Source of the DNA: Oxalicibacterium flavum | GTDB taxonomy: Bacteria; Pseudomonadota; Gammaproteobacteria; Burkholderiales; Burkholderiaceae_D | NCBI RefSeq assembly: GCF_014635065.1 | Contig: NZ_BMCG01000001.1 | Location: 1 to 64,000, forward strand | Direction: 5' to 3' | DNA: 64,000 nucleotides | Shown: piece after piece, positions 17,609-26,918 of the stretch | Position numbering within the stretch: position 1 is the first letter of the stretch | Layout of the letters: every line of letters begins with the position of its first letter | Notes under the pieces: model-generated | Database searches by the model: none | Told to the model about the DNA's origin: nothing | What the model saw: the letters and a program-made list of their open reading frames with translations, nothing else | Program-made: the position numbers and the translations under genes

Positions 17609-18151
17609 TCAGACGCTCTTGGCGACCGCCACCTTCGGCGGCGACGACGCGCTGCCGGTACCGACCTGTACGTCGCCCGAAAGCTGGCCGCCCTCTTCGA
17701 TCACCAGGTTGCCGTAGCGGATCTTGCCCGAGACCTTGCCGGTCGCGTAGATGACCAGCTTCTGGCGCACGGTCAGGTCGCCGTCGAACTCGCCGTGGAT
17801 TTCGGCGATATCGATGCCGGCGGAACCCTTGAACGAGCCTTCCTTGGCGATCTGGATCACGCGCGAATCCATGGTCGCCTCGACGAAGCCTTCGACCACC
17901 AGGGTGTCGCAATCGGTGATCTCGACGCCCTTGAGCTTGATGTTGGGACCGACGATCAGCTTGCTGCCAACTTCATTGCTGCCGGCGACCTGCTGCTGGC
18001 TGCCGTTGAACGTGCTGCTGGTGGTGTTCTTGTTGAATGCGTTGTTCGCACCCGAGGTGTTGGACAGGACCGACGAGGAGTTGGTGGTGCTCAGCGGAGG
18101 GTTGGGGGTGTTGTTTTCGCGTTTGCCAAAAAGCGTGTCGGAACGAAGCAT
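17609..18151 (-). CDS. bactofilin-family cytoskeletal protein
   Basis: Bactofilins polymerise into non-polar filaments near the inner membrane and help position cell-wall or stalk machinery. The 180-residue protein starts at ATG 18151 behind a good AGGAG. Residues 1-60 are disordered and rich in Ser, Asn and Thr. Residues about 65-160 are a repetitive beta-helix with a regular pattern of Gly and hydrophobic residues (VEGFVEATMDS, GKVSGKIRYGNLVIEEGGQLSGDVQVG), as in the Bactofilin/CcmA domain. A short basic tail follows. It is divergent from yjgN across a 404-base AT-rich region. No M23 peptidase gene, a common bactofilin partner, adjoins it. Confidence 0.9.
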   Translation of the reverse strand: MLRSDTLFGKRENNTPNPPLSTTNSSSVLSNTSGANNAFNKNTTSSTFNGSQQQVAGSNEVGSKLIVGPNIKLKGVEITDCDTLVVEGFVEATMDSRVIQIAKEGSFKGSAGIDIAEIHGEFDGDLTVRQKLVIYATGKVSGKIRYGNLVIEEGGQLSGDVQVGTGSASSPPKVAVAKSV

Positions 18152-18555
18152 GAAATCTCCTGGGAATAAATTTGTTCGCAATGAAGTCCGGAACCGGAAT
18201 CCGGATCGCGCAAGAGGCACTGGCGTGTCGTGCGCAGCGTCATCACGGGCCTACTGTTTTTCACTCAGGCAATACAAATTCGATGCTCAAATACAATGTT
18301 GAAATATTGCATTTTTTGCACTTTGCAGAGCCATGCGGCTTTGTGCGCTACCGCACATAAAAGTTCGTCTTTGTTACATTTTTTATATAAAAATAGATAA
18401 ACATTTTTCAGAACATTCTCACTGGACGCATTGACGTTTCCGGTGGGAATCGAAATGGCGGCAGCCATTTCCCCGGCCCATGTTATTGCTTGACAGACAA
18501 TGCCCGGCAAGCGATGCTGCCTCACCAATAAAAACAGATCTCTCAGGGAACCATC
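18152..18555. other. AT-rich divergent intergenic region
   Basis: These 404 bases separate bactofilin and yjgN. The part at about 18265-18425 is clearly more AT-rich than the rest of the window, with runs such as ATTTTTTATATAAAAATAG. No gene is visible on either strand. It probably carries both promoters and perhaps binding sites for a nucleoid protein. Confidence 0.5.
18490..18518 (+). promoter_or_regulatory. possible yjgN promoter
   Basis: A perfect TTGACA at 18490-18495 is followed after 17 bases by GATGCT, a weak -10 with three matches. It is correctly placed 38 bases before the yjgN start at 18556. The -35 is the only strong part. Confidence 0.3.
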
Positions 18556-19641
18556 ATGGCGGATGACCTTCAGCTTTCTTCCGACTCTTCCACTCCATCC
18601 GGCGATGCGCCGCAGCGCTTTTCCTTCCACGGAACGGGTAGCGAGTACTTCCGCATCTGGATCGTCAACCTGCTGCTGTCGATCGTCACCCTCGGCATTT
18701 ATTCGGCATGGGCCAAGGTCAGGCGCACCCGATACTTTTACGGCAGCACCAGCGTGGCCGGCGCCAGCTTCGAATACCACGGCAATCCGATCGCCATCCT
18801 CAAGGGCCGCATCGTCGCCTTCGTGCTGATCGTGATCTACAACCTCGCGTTCGAGATGTCCGACCTGCTCGCGCTGCTGATGATCGCGGCAGTGATGGCA
18901 GTGGCGCCATGGCTGATCTGGAAGAGCCTGCAGTTCAAGCTCTACAACTCGAGCTATCGCGGCATCCGCTTCGGTTTTCGCGGCAGGCTGGCCGACGTCT
19001 ATCGTGTCTATCTGCTGTGGCCGCTGCTGTCGATGTTCACCTTCATGCTGACCGCGCCGATCGCGCACCAGCGCATGAAACAGTTCCAGCACGACGAAAG
19101 CCGCTTCGGCAGCACGCACTTTTCCTTCCATGCGACGGTCGGGCGCTTCTACATGGCCTATCTGACGGTATTCGCGATCTGGCTGGCCGGCATCGTCGCG
19201 ATCTCGATTTTCTTCGGCGGCGGCATGTTCGCGCTGTTTGCCGATGCGCGCAGCGGCGGCGCGCCCAACCCGGCCGCGATGTCGGCGTTCTTCACCTTCC
19301 TGCTGGTGCTCTACGCGTGGATGTTCGTCCTGTTCCCGATCTTTGCCACCCTGCTGCAGAACCTGATCTGGAACAACACGCGCCTCGGTGAGCACCGCTT
19401 CACCTGCGACATGAAATGGCCGCGCATGGTGTTCATCACCGTGACCAACATCATCGCCATCATCTGCACGCTCGGCCTGTTCACGCCATTTGCCAGAATC
19501 CGCACGCTGAAATACCGGCTCGAATCGATGACGCTGCTGCCGTCGGGCAGCCTCGACGAATTCGTCGCGGATGCACAGGCGCAAGCTTCGGCCACCGGCG
19601 AGGGCATGGCCGATCTGCTGGACTTCGATCTTTCACTTTGA
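18556..19641 (+). CDS. DUF898 (YjgN-type) membrane protein
   Basis: A 361-residue inner-membrane protein of the YjgN/DUF898 family, whose function is unknown. The diagnostic start FSFHGTGSEYFRIWIVNLLLSIVTLGIYSAWAKVRRTRYFYG repeats in variant form later (FITVTNIIAIICTLGLFTPFARIRTLKYRLES), with about six or seven hydrophobic helices between. The ribosome site AGGGAA precedes the ATG. Three bases separate it from the following M48 peptidase gene, a pairing also known elsewhere, so the two products probably act together in the membrane. No catalytic residues are evident. Confidence 0.9.
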   Translation: MADDLQLSSDSSTPSGDAPQRFSFHGTGSEYFRIWIVNLLLSIVTLGIYSAWAKVRRTRYFYGSTSVAGASFEYHGNPIAILKGRIVAFVLIVIYNLAFEMSDLLALLMIAAVMAVAPWLIWKSLQFKLYNSSYRGIRFGFRGRLADVYRVYLLWPLLSMFTFMLTAPIAHQRMKQFQHDESRFGSTHFSFHATVGRFYMAYLTVFAIWLAGIVAISIFFGGGMFALFADARSGGAPNPAAMSAFFTFLLVLYAWMFVLFPIFATLLQNLIWNNTRLGEHRFTCDMKWPRMVFITVTNIIAIICTLGLFTPFARIRTLKYRLESMTLLPSGSLDEFVADAQAQASATGEGMADLLDFDLSL

Positions 19642-19644
19642 CGC

Positions 19645-20634
19645 ATGAGCATTCCGGCGCTTTACTACGATGGCAAAACCTCGCGCGCGCATCGCGTCAC
19701 GCTCGATGTAAGCGACGGCACGGCGTTCATTCGCGGCGAAGCCGAACGCAGCTGCGCACTGAGTGAGCTGCGCGTGTCGGAACGCACGCGGCACGCGGGG
19801 CGCAAGGTGACGTTCCCGGACGACGCCTATCTCGAAATCCAGGATGTGCCGGCCTTCGAGGCCATGCTGGAGGAGACCGGTTTTGCCGATTCCAGCGTGG
19901 TGCGCGCGCAGCAAAGCTGGCGCGGCGCGCTGATGGCGCTGGCACTGACGGCCTTTCTGCTGGTTGCAGGTTACCTGTACGGCTTGCCGCTGGCGGCGGA
20001 AATCATTGCCAAGATCATGCCGGACCGGATCGAACGTTCGGTCAGCACCGGCCTGCTGGATTTTCTCGACAAGCGCATCCTGGCGCCAAGCGAACTGCCG
20101 CCGGCAAGGCAAGCCGCCCTGAGCGAACGTTTCGCCAGCATGACACCGCCCATGAGCGGCACGCCCGCCTACACCATCGTCTATCGCAAGAGCAGAATCG
20201 GGCCCAATGCATTTGCCCTGCCCTCCGGCGAGATCGTGATGACGGATGAACTCGTTCAGCTCATGGATAATGACGAGCAGGTGATTGCCGTGCTCGCGCA
20301 CGAACTCGGCCATCTGCACGAGCGCCATCTGATGCGGCGCATCATCCAAAGTTCGGCGGTCGGCGCGGTCGTCACGCTGATCTTCGGCGATGCCTCGGCG
20401 GTGGTCGCCAACATCCCAACCGTGATGCTGGACATGCATTATTCGCGCGATGCCGAACGCGAAGCCGACGACTATGCGATGGCGATGCTGAAGGCCAACG
20501 GCATTCCGCTTGCAGAAATGGCGCACGGCTTCGACAAGCTGCAGAAGGCCGTCGGTGACGATCCCTCCGGTTCCTGGTTCTCCAGCCATCCCTCGACGCA
20601 GGAACGCATAGAGCGCATCGAAAAGGCGCGCTAG
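19645..20634 (+). CDS. M48-family zinc metalloprotease, membrane-anchored
   Basis: A 329-residue protease related to HtpX and the Oma1/BepA group. After an N-terminal soluble domain of about 90 residues comes one membrane helix (MALALTAFLLVAGYLYGLPLA). The catalytic domain holds the zinc motif HELGH (His219, Glu220, His223) and the third ligand in SRDAEREADDYAM. Residues after the helix most likely face the periplasm. It follows yjgN by three bases. M48 proteases often remove damaged membrane proteins, but the substrate here is unknown. A bidirectional terminator lies just past the stop. Confidence 0.91.
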   Translation: MSIPALYYDGKTSRAHRVTLDVSDGTAFIRGEAERSCALSELRVSERTRHAGRKVTFPDDAYLEIQDVPAFEAMLEETGFADSSVVRAQQSWRGALMALALTAFLLVAGYLYGLPLAAEIIAKIMPDRIERSVSTGLLDFLDKRILAPSELPPARQAALSERFASMTPPMSGTPAYTIVYRKSRIGPNAFALPSGEIVMTDELVQLMDNDEQVIAVLAHELGHLHERHLMRRIIQSSAVGAVVTLIFGDASAVVANIPTVMLDMHYSRDAEREADDYAMAMLKANGIPLAEMAHGFDKLQKAVGDDPSGSWFSSHPSTQERIERIEKAR

Positions 20635-20667
20635 GACCAGTCGTCTTACCGCCGAGAGCATTCAGAA

Positions 20668-20700
20668 AAAAAAACGCTGCCATCTGGCAGCGTTTCTTGT
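20668..20700. terminator. terminator between the M48 gene and efp
   Basis: AACGCTGCCA pairs with TGGCAGCGTT over a 2-base loop. An A-run precedes it and a T-rich tail follows, so it serves both convergent genes. Confidence 0.85.
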
Positions 20701-20713
20701 TTCGGCAACCGGA

Positions 20714-21289
20714 TCAGTTGCGAACAATTTTCTTGTATTCGTTGGTGCGGGTATCGATCTCGATAACGTCGCCCTGGTCGACGAACAGCGGGACCTGCAC
20801 GATGTGCTGGTTGGCTTCGATCGCGTTCTCGATCTTGGCTTCCTTCAGCACGTTGCCCGAGGTGTTGCCCTTGACGGCCGGTTCCGAATAGACGACCTGG
20901 CGCGCGATGGTGGTCGGCAGTTCGACCGAGATGGCCTTGCCGTCATAAAACACGGCTTCGCATTCCATGCCGTCCTTCAGGTAGTGGATCGCGTCGCCGA
21001 GGTTTTCCTCTTCGATCTCGTACTGGTTGTATTCCTCGTCCATGAAGACGAACAGCGGATCGGCGAAGTACGAATAGGTGACCGGCTTCTTGTCGAGCAC
21101 GACCACGTCGAACTTGTCGTCGCCGCGGAACACGTTTTCGAGCGGCGCGTTGGTCAGAAGATTCTTCATCTTCCACTTGTAGGTGAAACCGGTGCGGCTC
21201 GAACCGTTGACGTCGGAACGCAACACGATGAAAGGCTTGGCATCGACCATGATGATGTTGCCGACGCGGATTTCTTTTGCGAATTTCAT
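20714..21289 (-). CDS. efp: elongation factor P
   Basis: EF-P binds ribosomes stalled at polyproline stretches and restores peptide bond formation. The 191-residue protein has the usual three beta-barrel domains: [20 protein letters not shown] at the start, the domain I loop with Arg32 at its tip (NGSSRTGF), the OB domain ([23 protein letters not shown]) and the C-terminal [17 protein letters not shown]. Arg at the tip, rather than the Lys of enterobacteria, is the residue that EarP rhamnosylates. earP lies 106 bases upstream on the same strand, confirming this pathway. Confidence 0.96.
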   Translation of the reverse strand: MKFAKEIRVGNIIMVDAKPFIVLRSDVNGSSRTGFTYKWKMKNLLTNAPLENVFRGDDKFDVVVLDKKPVTYSYFADPLFVFMDEEYNQYEIEEENLGDAIHYLKDGMECEAVFYDGKAISVELPTTIARQVVYSEPAVKGNTSGNVLKEAKIENAIEANQHIVQVPLFVDQGDVIEIDTRTNEYKKIVRN

Positions 21290-21395
21290 AGGGAGGTATC
21301 GTTAAAAGGAGGGTTGCATGAACATCGTCTGCCGGCCCCTCGGTCAACACGACTGATCGAAAAGCGGTTACGAGCGGTTACGGACTAACCGCGCA

Positions 21396-22577
21396 TTATA
21401 CCGGTTTTTTGCCGTTCTCCGACCGGATACTGCGGGCAAAGCGCAACAGATTGCTCGCCAGATCGCCGTTTTCTGCCATCTGCGCCTGCCATTCCTTTGC
21501 CCGTTCGGCAATCGTCGGCAGCATCGATTGCAGCGCCGGCCATCCTTGCCGCGCACTGCCCGCACCATCACCAGCAGCGTTCCAGAACAGCGAGAACGCC
21601 GCCAGCGCGTCGATGCCATTCGCATAACGCTGCAGGAAGGCGCGCAGCTTCTTGTGGTGCAGGTTCTCGTCCTGCGGATAGATGTGCCAAACAAAGGGGC
21701 GCCTGGCCCATTGCGCGCGCACGAAGGAATCCTCGCCGCGCACGAAGTTGAAATCGCAGGCCCACAGCAAACGGTCGTAATCGGGCTGCGCGACGAAGGG
21801 CAGCACGCGCAGGGTCAAGGCACCGCGCGTGGCAACCGCGCCGGCTGCCGCCGGCCCCTGCACAAAATCCTGCACGGCCTGCGCCGCCACGCCCTCCGGC
21901 ACTAGGCAGGTGATCGCCTGCGTCCCCTGCTGCCAGGCCGCAAACAGTTCCTCCACCGGCGCATGCGCATAGCAGAACAGCGATACCTTGAACGACGCGA
22001 TCTGCTCCGGCGTCAAGCCGAACCGCGACAGGAAATCCGCCTGCGCCGCATCGTCCGCCTGAAACGCGTCGCGCTGCGCCTCCAGCGCCGCTTCGCGCAG
22101 CAGGCCACCGGTCTTCGCGGTAAAGCCGGGAAAGAAGAAATGCTTGGTCAAGGGCAGGCGCGGATGCATGGACGGCAGCGTATGGCAGCCTTCGACCCAC
22201 TCCTCCGCCGTCAGGCCCTCGAAGTTGAGCCAGACCGGGCGCGGTTCGCATTGCGCCATCGCCTCGATGTAGCCGGGCGGAATGTCGCAGCCGAAGAACT
22301 CGATGACGATGTCGGCCACTTCGTCCGGTGCGAACGCGCCTTCCTGATCGTGCCAGTGCCGCACGGTCACGCCGGCGACGCGCTGCACGTCGGCATCGAT
22401 GGCAACCTCGGGGCAGATCCGATGGAAGATGCGCAGGTCATCGACCCACAGCGTGACGGCCACGCCGTGCTCGTGATGCAGCTGCCGCGCCAGGCGCCAG
22501 CAGATGCCGATGTCGCCGTAGTTATCGACGACCTTGCAGAACAGCGCGAGGGACAGGGAATGTTGGTTGACGGACAT
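21396..22577 (-). CDS. earP: EF-P arginine rhamnosyltransferase EarP
   Basis: Transfers rhamnose from dTDP-rhamnose to Arg32 of EF-P, which activates it. The 393-residue protein has the N-terminal VVDNYGDIGICWRLARQL motif containing the two catalytic Asp residues (Asp18 and Asp22), and the C-terminal substrate-binding stretch FNFVRGEDSFVRAQWARRPFVWHIYPQ. These match what is known for Neisseria and Pseudomonas EarP. It precedes efp on the same strand, the usual order in betaproteobacteria. The rhamnose supply genes are not in the window. Confidence 0.95.
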   Translation of the reverse strand: MSVNQHSLSLALFCKVVDNYGDIGICWRLARQLHHEHGVAVTLWVDDLRIFHRICPEVAIDADVQRVAGVTVRHWHDQEGAFAPDEVADIVIEFFGCDIPPGYIEAMAQCEPRPVWLNFEGLTAEEWVEGCHTLPSMHPRLPLTKHFFFPGFTAKTGGLLREAALEAQRDAFQADDAAQADFLSRFGLTPEQIASFKVSLFCYAHAPVEELFAAWQQGTQAITCLVPEGVAAQAVQDFVQGPAAAGAVATRGALTLRVLPFVAQPDYDRLLWACDFNFVRGEDSFVRAQWARRPFVWHIYPQDENLHHKKLRAFLQRYANGIDALAAFSLFWNAAGDGAGSARQGWPALQSMLPTIAERAKEWQAQMAENGDLASNLLRFARSIRSENGKKPV

Positions 22578-22593
22578 TGGTTGGTCGAACGAA

Positions 22594-22629
22594 ATGCGGG
22601 GCCGCGGTCAGCAACCGCAAACCCCGCAT
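22594..22629 (-). terminator. nested hairpin between emrB and earP
   Basis: ATGCGGGG pairs with CCCCGCAT, and inside it GCGGT pairs with ACCGC. It lies downstream of emrB and just before the earP start on the minus strand. There is no T-run. It may end the efflux operon or form a leader of earP. Confidence 0.35.
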
Positions 22630-22663
22630 GATAGACCACCGCACCGTGGCGCGGTCAATCGCA

Positions 22664-24217
22664 TCAGTGCGCGCCGCCCGCATCCGCCGGCGTGCCCGAC
22701 TTGCTGCGCTTGGTCATCCAGATGAAGGCGATCAGGATCAGGAAAAGGATGGACGACATCCAGAACATGTCGGTCGCGCCCAGCGTACCGGCCTGCACCG
22801 ACATGCCGCGATCGATGACGGCCCACGCCGCCTGTTCCGACATGCCCTGCGCCATCAGCTTCTCGACCGCCTGCGCGAAGGCAGGATTGTGCAGCCCGGT
22901 GTGCTCGGCCAGCTGCGCGTGATGCAGGATGGATCGGTTGTCCCACATGGTGGACATGACTGAGGTACCGATGCCGCCGCACATGATGCGCACGAAGTTC
23001 GACAGGCCGGCGGCCGCAGGAATCCTGTCAGGCGACAGACCCGACAGGATGATCGACGTCAGCGGAATGAAGAACATCGCCATCGCCGCGCCCTGGATCA
23101 CGGTCGGCACCATCAGCGTGTAGAAATCGACGTTCTCGTTGAACTGAGCGCGCATGTGGAACACCAGCGCAAAGATCAGGAAGGCGGCCGTCGCAACCCA
23201 GCGCGCATCGACCTTGGGCAGGATCTTGCCGACCAGCGGCGACATCAGGATCGCCAGGATGCCGACCGGCGCCATCACCTTGCCGGCCTCGGTCGCGGTA
23301 TAGGACAGCTCGGTCTGCAGCCACAGCGGCAGGATCACGAGGCTGCCGAAGAACAGGCCGTAGGCGACCGAGATCGCGACCACGCCGGCGCTGAAGTTGC
23401 GCCCCTTGAACAGCGACAGATCGACGATCGGATGCTTCTCGCCACTCTCCCAGATCAGGAAATAGACAAAGGCGACCACCGCCACCGCGCTCAATGCAAT
23501 GATCTCGCCCGAGTGGAACCAGTCGAGTTCCTTGCCCTTGTCCAGCATCAGCTGCAGGGCGCCGACCCACACGATCAACAGCGCGAGACCGATCTTGTCG
23601 ATCGGCAGCTTGCGGGTCGCCGACTCGCGCGTGCGGTAGATCGACAGCGTGGCCCAGGCCGCGAACAAGCCGATCGGGATGTTGATGTAGAAGATCCACG
23701 GCCACGTGTAGTTGTCGGAAATCCAGCCGCCAAGCAGCGGTCCCATGATGGGCGCCACCAGCGTGGTCATGCCCCAGAATGCGAGCGCCATGCCGCTTTT
23801 CTCCGGCGGATAGCTCGACAGGATCAGCGACTGCGAGAGCGGAATCATCGGCCCCGCGACCGCGCCCTGGATGATGCGTGCGGCGATCAGGATCTCGATG
23901 CTCGGTGCCAGCCCGCACAGCGCGGACGCGATCACGAACAGAATGATGGATGTAATGAACAGGCGCACCTGGCCGAAGCGCTGCGTGAGCCAGCCCGTCA
24001 GCGGCACCGAGATCGCGTTCGACACCGCGAACGAGGTGATGACCCAGGTACCCTGCTGCGGCGACACGCCGAGATCGCCAGAGATCGCCGGGATCGAGAC
24101 GTTGGCGATCGACGAATCCAGCACGTTCATGAACACTGCCAGCGACAGCGCCAGCGTGCCGATCACGAGCGGCGTGCCGGACAGCGGCGGCAGCGCGGTT
24201 TGCGAGGGAGCGCTCAT
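22664..24217 (-). CDS. emrB: DHA2-family drug:H+ antiporter (EmrB-like)
   Basis: Inner-membrane transporter of 517 residues with about 14 hydrophobic helices, the DHA2 branch of the major facilitator family. VLDSSIANVSIPAISGDLGVS near residue 32 is the typical helix 1 motif, WVITSFAVSNAISVPLTGWLTQRFGQ follows, and the helix 5 antiporter stretch is in LVAPIMGPLLGGW. Together with EmrA and an outer-membrane channel it should form a tripartite pump that expels lipophilic toxins. It is the last gene of a four-gene operon, two bases after emrA. Confidence 0.93.
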   Translation of the reverse strand: MSAPSQTALPPLSGTPLVIGTLALSLAVFMNVLDSSIANVSIPAISGDLGVSPQQGTWVITSFAVSNAISVPLTGWLTQRFGQVRLFITSIILFVIASALCGLAPSIEILIAARIIQGAVAGPMIPLSQSLILSSYPPEKSGMALAFWGMTTLVAPIMGPLLGGWISDNYTWPWIFYINIPIGLFAAWATLSIYRTRESATRKLPIDKIGLALLIVWVGALQLMLDKGKELDWFHSGEIIALSAVAVVAFVYFLIWESGEKHPIVDLSLFKGRNFSAGVVAISVAYGLFFGSLVILPLWLQTELSYTATEAGKVMAPVGILAILMSPLVGKILPKVDARWVATAAFLIFALVFHMRAQFNENVDFYTLMVPTVIQGAAMAMFFIPLTSIILSGLSPDRIPAAAGLSNFVRIMCGGIGTSVMSTMWDNRSILHHAQLAEHTGLHNPAFAQAVEKLMAQGMSEQAAWAVIDRGMSVQAGTLGATDMFWMSSILFLILIAFIWMTKRSKSGTPADAGGAH

Positions 24218-24219
24218 GA

Positions 24220-25431
24220 TCAGCGGCGGCGGTTGGCGCCCTGCAGATTGCTTGCGATGATCTCGGCCACGCGTGCCTCGGCTTCATGACCGGCCTTGTC
24301 GAATACGGCGGTCTGGTAGGCCGGCGCGCTTCTCGCCGGCGCGCCGGCGGTCAGCGAGGTGCCGGCGTCATTGGCGATATCGACCTCGACCTGCATCGAG
24401 AGGCCGACGCGCAGCGGATGGTCTTCCAGCTCCTTGGCGTCGAGCTCGATGCGCACCGGAATGCGCTGCACCACCTTGATCCAGTTGCCGCTCGCGTTCT
24501 GCGTCGGCAGCAGCGCGAACGCCGCGCCGGTGCCGGCCGACAGGCCGACCACCTTGCCGTGGTACTTCACGCCGCTGCCGTACAGATCGGAATGCAGTTC
24601 GACCGGCTGGCCGACGCGCATGCGCGCAACCTGTACTTCCTTGAAGTTGGCGTCCACCCACACCGCGTGCAGCGGCACCACCGACAGCAGCGGCGCGCCG
24701 GGCGCCACGCGCTGGCCGATCTGCACCGCGCGCCGCGCCACGTAGCCGGTCACCGGCGCCGGCAGCGTGGTGCGCGCCAGCGCCAGGTAGGCAGCCTGCA
24801 CCTGCGCCGCCGCGCGCTGCACGTTCGGATGCTTCTCGATCGAGGTGTTCTCGGTCAATGCCTGGTTGGATGCCAGCTGCTCGCGCGTGGCCTGCAGCGC
24901 GGACTCGGCCGACTGCAGGGCGATGCGCGCATGCTCGAGTTCTTCCTTGGACACCGCGCCGGTGCCGTTGAGCTCCTGGCGGCGCGCGAAGTCGGCACGG
25001 GCGCGTGCCAGTTCGGCCATGCGTGCCGTCACGTTCGCGTTGAGGGCGCTGTTGTTGACGAACAGCGTGCGCACCTCGCGCACGGTCTGCGCCAGTTGCG
25101 CCTCGGCCTGCTCCAGCGCGACCTGCGCATCGGCGCGGTCGAGTTCGATCAGCGGCTGACCGGCCTGCACCAGTTCGGTGTCGTCGGCATGGATCGCCAC
25201 CACCGTGCCGCCGACCTGCGGCGTGACCTGCACCACGTTGCCGGCGACGTAGGCGTCGTCGGTGTCCTCGAAATGACGGGCATAGATCGCCCACCAGATG
25301 CCGTAGCCGATCAGCAGCAGAAGGATGACGACGGTGACCGCGATCAGGCGGCGCTTGCGCTGGCCGTTGTTGGCAGCGGTGTCGGGAACGTCGGCCGATT
25401 CCGGCGCGTTGTTGCTTGTTGTCGTGTTCAT
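24220..25431 (-). CDS. emrA: membrane-fusion (periplasmic adaptor) protein of the efflux pump
   Basis: Adaptor that joins the inner-membrane transporter to the outer-membrane channel. The 403-residue protein has a short cytoplasmic tail, one membrane helix (LIAVTVVILLLLIGYGIWWA), the barrel-sandwich start DAYVAGNVVQVTPQVGGTVV, a long Ala/Glu/Arg-rich coiled-coil hairpin (about residues 105-215) and the lipoyl half TTLPAPVTGYVARRAVQIGQRV. This fits the HlyD/EmrA family. Its start overlaps the end of the channel gene by four bases (ATGA). Confidence 0.93.
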   Translation of the reverse strand: MNTTTSNNAPESADVPDTAANNGQRKRRLIAVTVVILLLLIGYGIWWAIYARHFEDTDDAYVAGNVVQVTPQVGGTVVAIHADDTELVQAGQPLIELDRADAQVALEQAEAQLAQTVREVRTLFVNNSALNANVTARMAELARARADFARRQELNGTGAVSKEELEHARIALQSAESALQATREQLASNQALTENTSIEKHPNVQRAAAQVQAAYLALARTTLPAPVTGYVARRAVQIGQRVAPGAPLLSVVPLHAVWVDANFKEVQVARMRVGQPVELHSDLYGSGVKYHGKVVGLSAGTGAAFALLPTQNASGNWIKVVQRIPVRIELDAKELEDHPLRVGLSMQVEVDIANDAGTSLTAGAPARSAPAYQTAVFDKAGHEAEARVAEIIASNLQGANRRR

Positions 25432-26918
25432 GATGCGTTTTTCACCAAAGTGGAATCTGTGGAAGCCGGCGCAATGTCGCGGTTCAGGCCCAGTGCCTGC
25501 GCCTCGAAGCCGCCGCCGAGCGCCTTGATCAGCGCGATGCGCAGATCGCTGCGGCGCGCCAGCGAATCGAGTTCATTGCGCTGCTGCGCGAGCAGGCCCA
25601 GTTGCGACAGCAGCACCGGCAGCATGTTGGTGGTGCCGACGCGTTCACGTTCCTGTGCCAGCTTCAGGCTGGCCGCGGCGGCCTGCGTGCCTGCGTGCTG
25701 CTGCATGCTCTGCTGCTGGGCCGCGCGCAGCGACTGCACCTGATCGGCGACGTCGCGCAAGGCCTCGGTCAGTGCCTGGTTGTAGGTTGCGACCAGCGCG
25801 TCGTAGTTGGCGACCTGCTGCTTGAGGCTGCCGCGCAGCGTGCCGCTGGAAAGTATCGGCAGCGTGATCGCCGGACCGATGCCGGCGATACGGCTGCCGC
25901 TCTCCAGCAGATTGCTCAAACCCAGGCTGGAAAAACCGGCGAAGGCCGTCAGGTTGATGTTCGGATAGAAGGCAGCCTTGCCGGCGTCGATGCCGCCCTG
26001 TGCCGCTTCGACGCGCCAGCGTGCCGCCACCAGATCGGGCCGGCGGCCGAGCAAGACGAGCGGCAGTTCGTCGGGCAGCGCCACCGCCGATTCTCCCGGC
26101 AATTGCGGGCGCGCGATGTCGCGGCCGCGGTCCGGCCCCTTGCCCAGCAGCGCCGCCAGCTGGTTGCGCGTCAGAGCTATCCCTTCGTCCAGCGACGACT
26201 GCTGCGCGCGCAGGAATGCCAGCGCCTGCTCGACCTGCTGCAGGTTCGATTCGTCATCGAGTCCCGCGCGCAGACGCAACTGCATCAGATGCTGCAGCTT
26301 GACGGCCACGTCCAGCTGCTGCTGGTTCAGGTCGCGCAACGCATGTTCGCGCGCCAGCTGCACCCAGGCGCGCGCCACTGCGGTCGAGATCATCAGGCGC
26401 GCGTTGTATTGCTCGGCCTGTGCCGCCTTGTCCTGCGACAGCGCGCTGCGGTACTCGGCTGCGTGCCGTCCCCAGAAATCGAGGTCGTATGAGAAATTCA
26501 GCGTCAGGCTGTTGTCGGACTCGTAGGTGCCGGCCAGCGGCGCCGGCACCAGGCCGTTTTCGGTATAACGCTGGTAGGTGCCCTGGAATGCGGCACTGCC
26601 CTTGATCTCGCGATTGGCACCGGCGACTTCGGCCACGGCCCGGGCTGCCGCTACGCGTGCGGCGGCGACCTGCAGGTTCGGATTGCCGGCCAGCGCCTCG
26701 TCAACCAGCACCTGCAGCGGCGCGCCACCGATACTCGCGGCCCATGAAGCATCGGGCCACTGGCCGTGTTCGGCCGGCAGCGAGCGGCCGGTTTCGTATT
26801 GCTCGACCGGCTGCAATGCGGCCGTCGGTTCTATGCCCTGGTAGCTTGCGCACGAAGACAGCAGGACGGCGGCACAGCTTGCCGTCAGCACGGTGCGCAT
26901 CGATGCGAGGCCTCTCAT
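25428..26918 (-). CDS. NodT-type outer-membrane efflux lipoprotein
   Basis: Outer-membrane channel of the tripartite pump (496 residues). The N-terminus has a lipobox (AVLLSSCASY), so it is lipid-anchored. Two repeats of the TolC-like fold are visible, with FSYDLDFWGRHAAEYRSA in the first and LLGRRPDLVAARWRVEAAQGGIDAGKAAFYPNINLTAF in the second; the latter is the signature of the NodT/RND OMF lipoproteins. Its ATG overlaps the marR stop by four bases, and the next Met is six residues in. The set marR-channel-emrA-emrB is co-transcribed. Confidence 0.93.
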   Translation of the reverse strand: MRGLASMRTVLTASCAAVLLSSCASYQGIEPTAALQPVEQYETGRSLPAEHGQWPDASWAASIGGAPLQVLVDEALAGNPNLQVAAARVAAARAVAEVAGANREIKGSAAFQGTYQRYTENGLVPAPLAGTYESDNSLTLNFSYDLDFWGRHAAEYRSALSQDKAAQAEQYNARLMISTAVARAWVQLAREHALRDLNQQQLDVAVKLQHLMQLRLRAGLDDESNLQQVEQALAFLRAQQSSLDEGIALTRNQLAALLGKGPDRGRDIARPQLPGESAVALPDELPLVLLGRRPDLVAARWRVEAAQGGIDAGKAAFYPNINLTAFAGFSSLGLSNLLESGSRIAGIGPAITLPILSSGTLRGSLKQQVANYDALVATYNQALTEALRDVADQVQSLRAAQQQSMQQHAGTQAAAASLKLAQERERVGTTNMLPVLLSQLGLLAQQRNELDSLARRSDLRIALIKALGGGFEAQALGLNRDIAPASTDSTLVKNAS

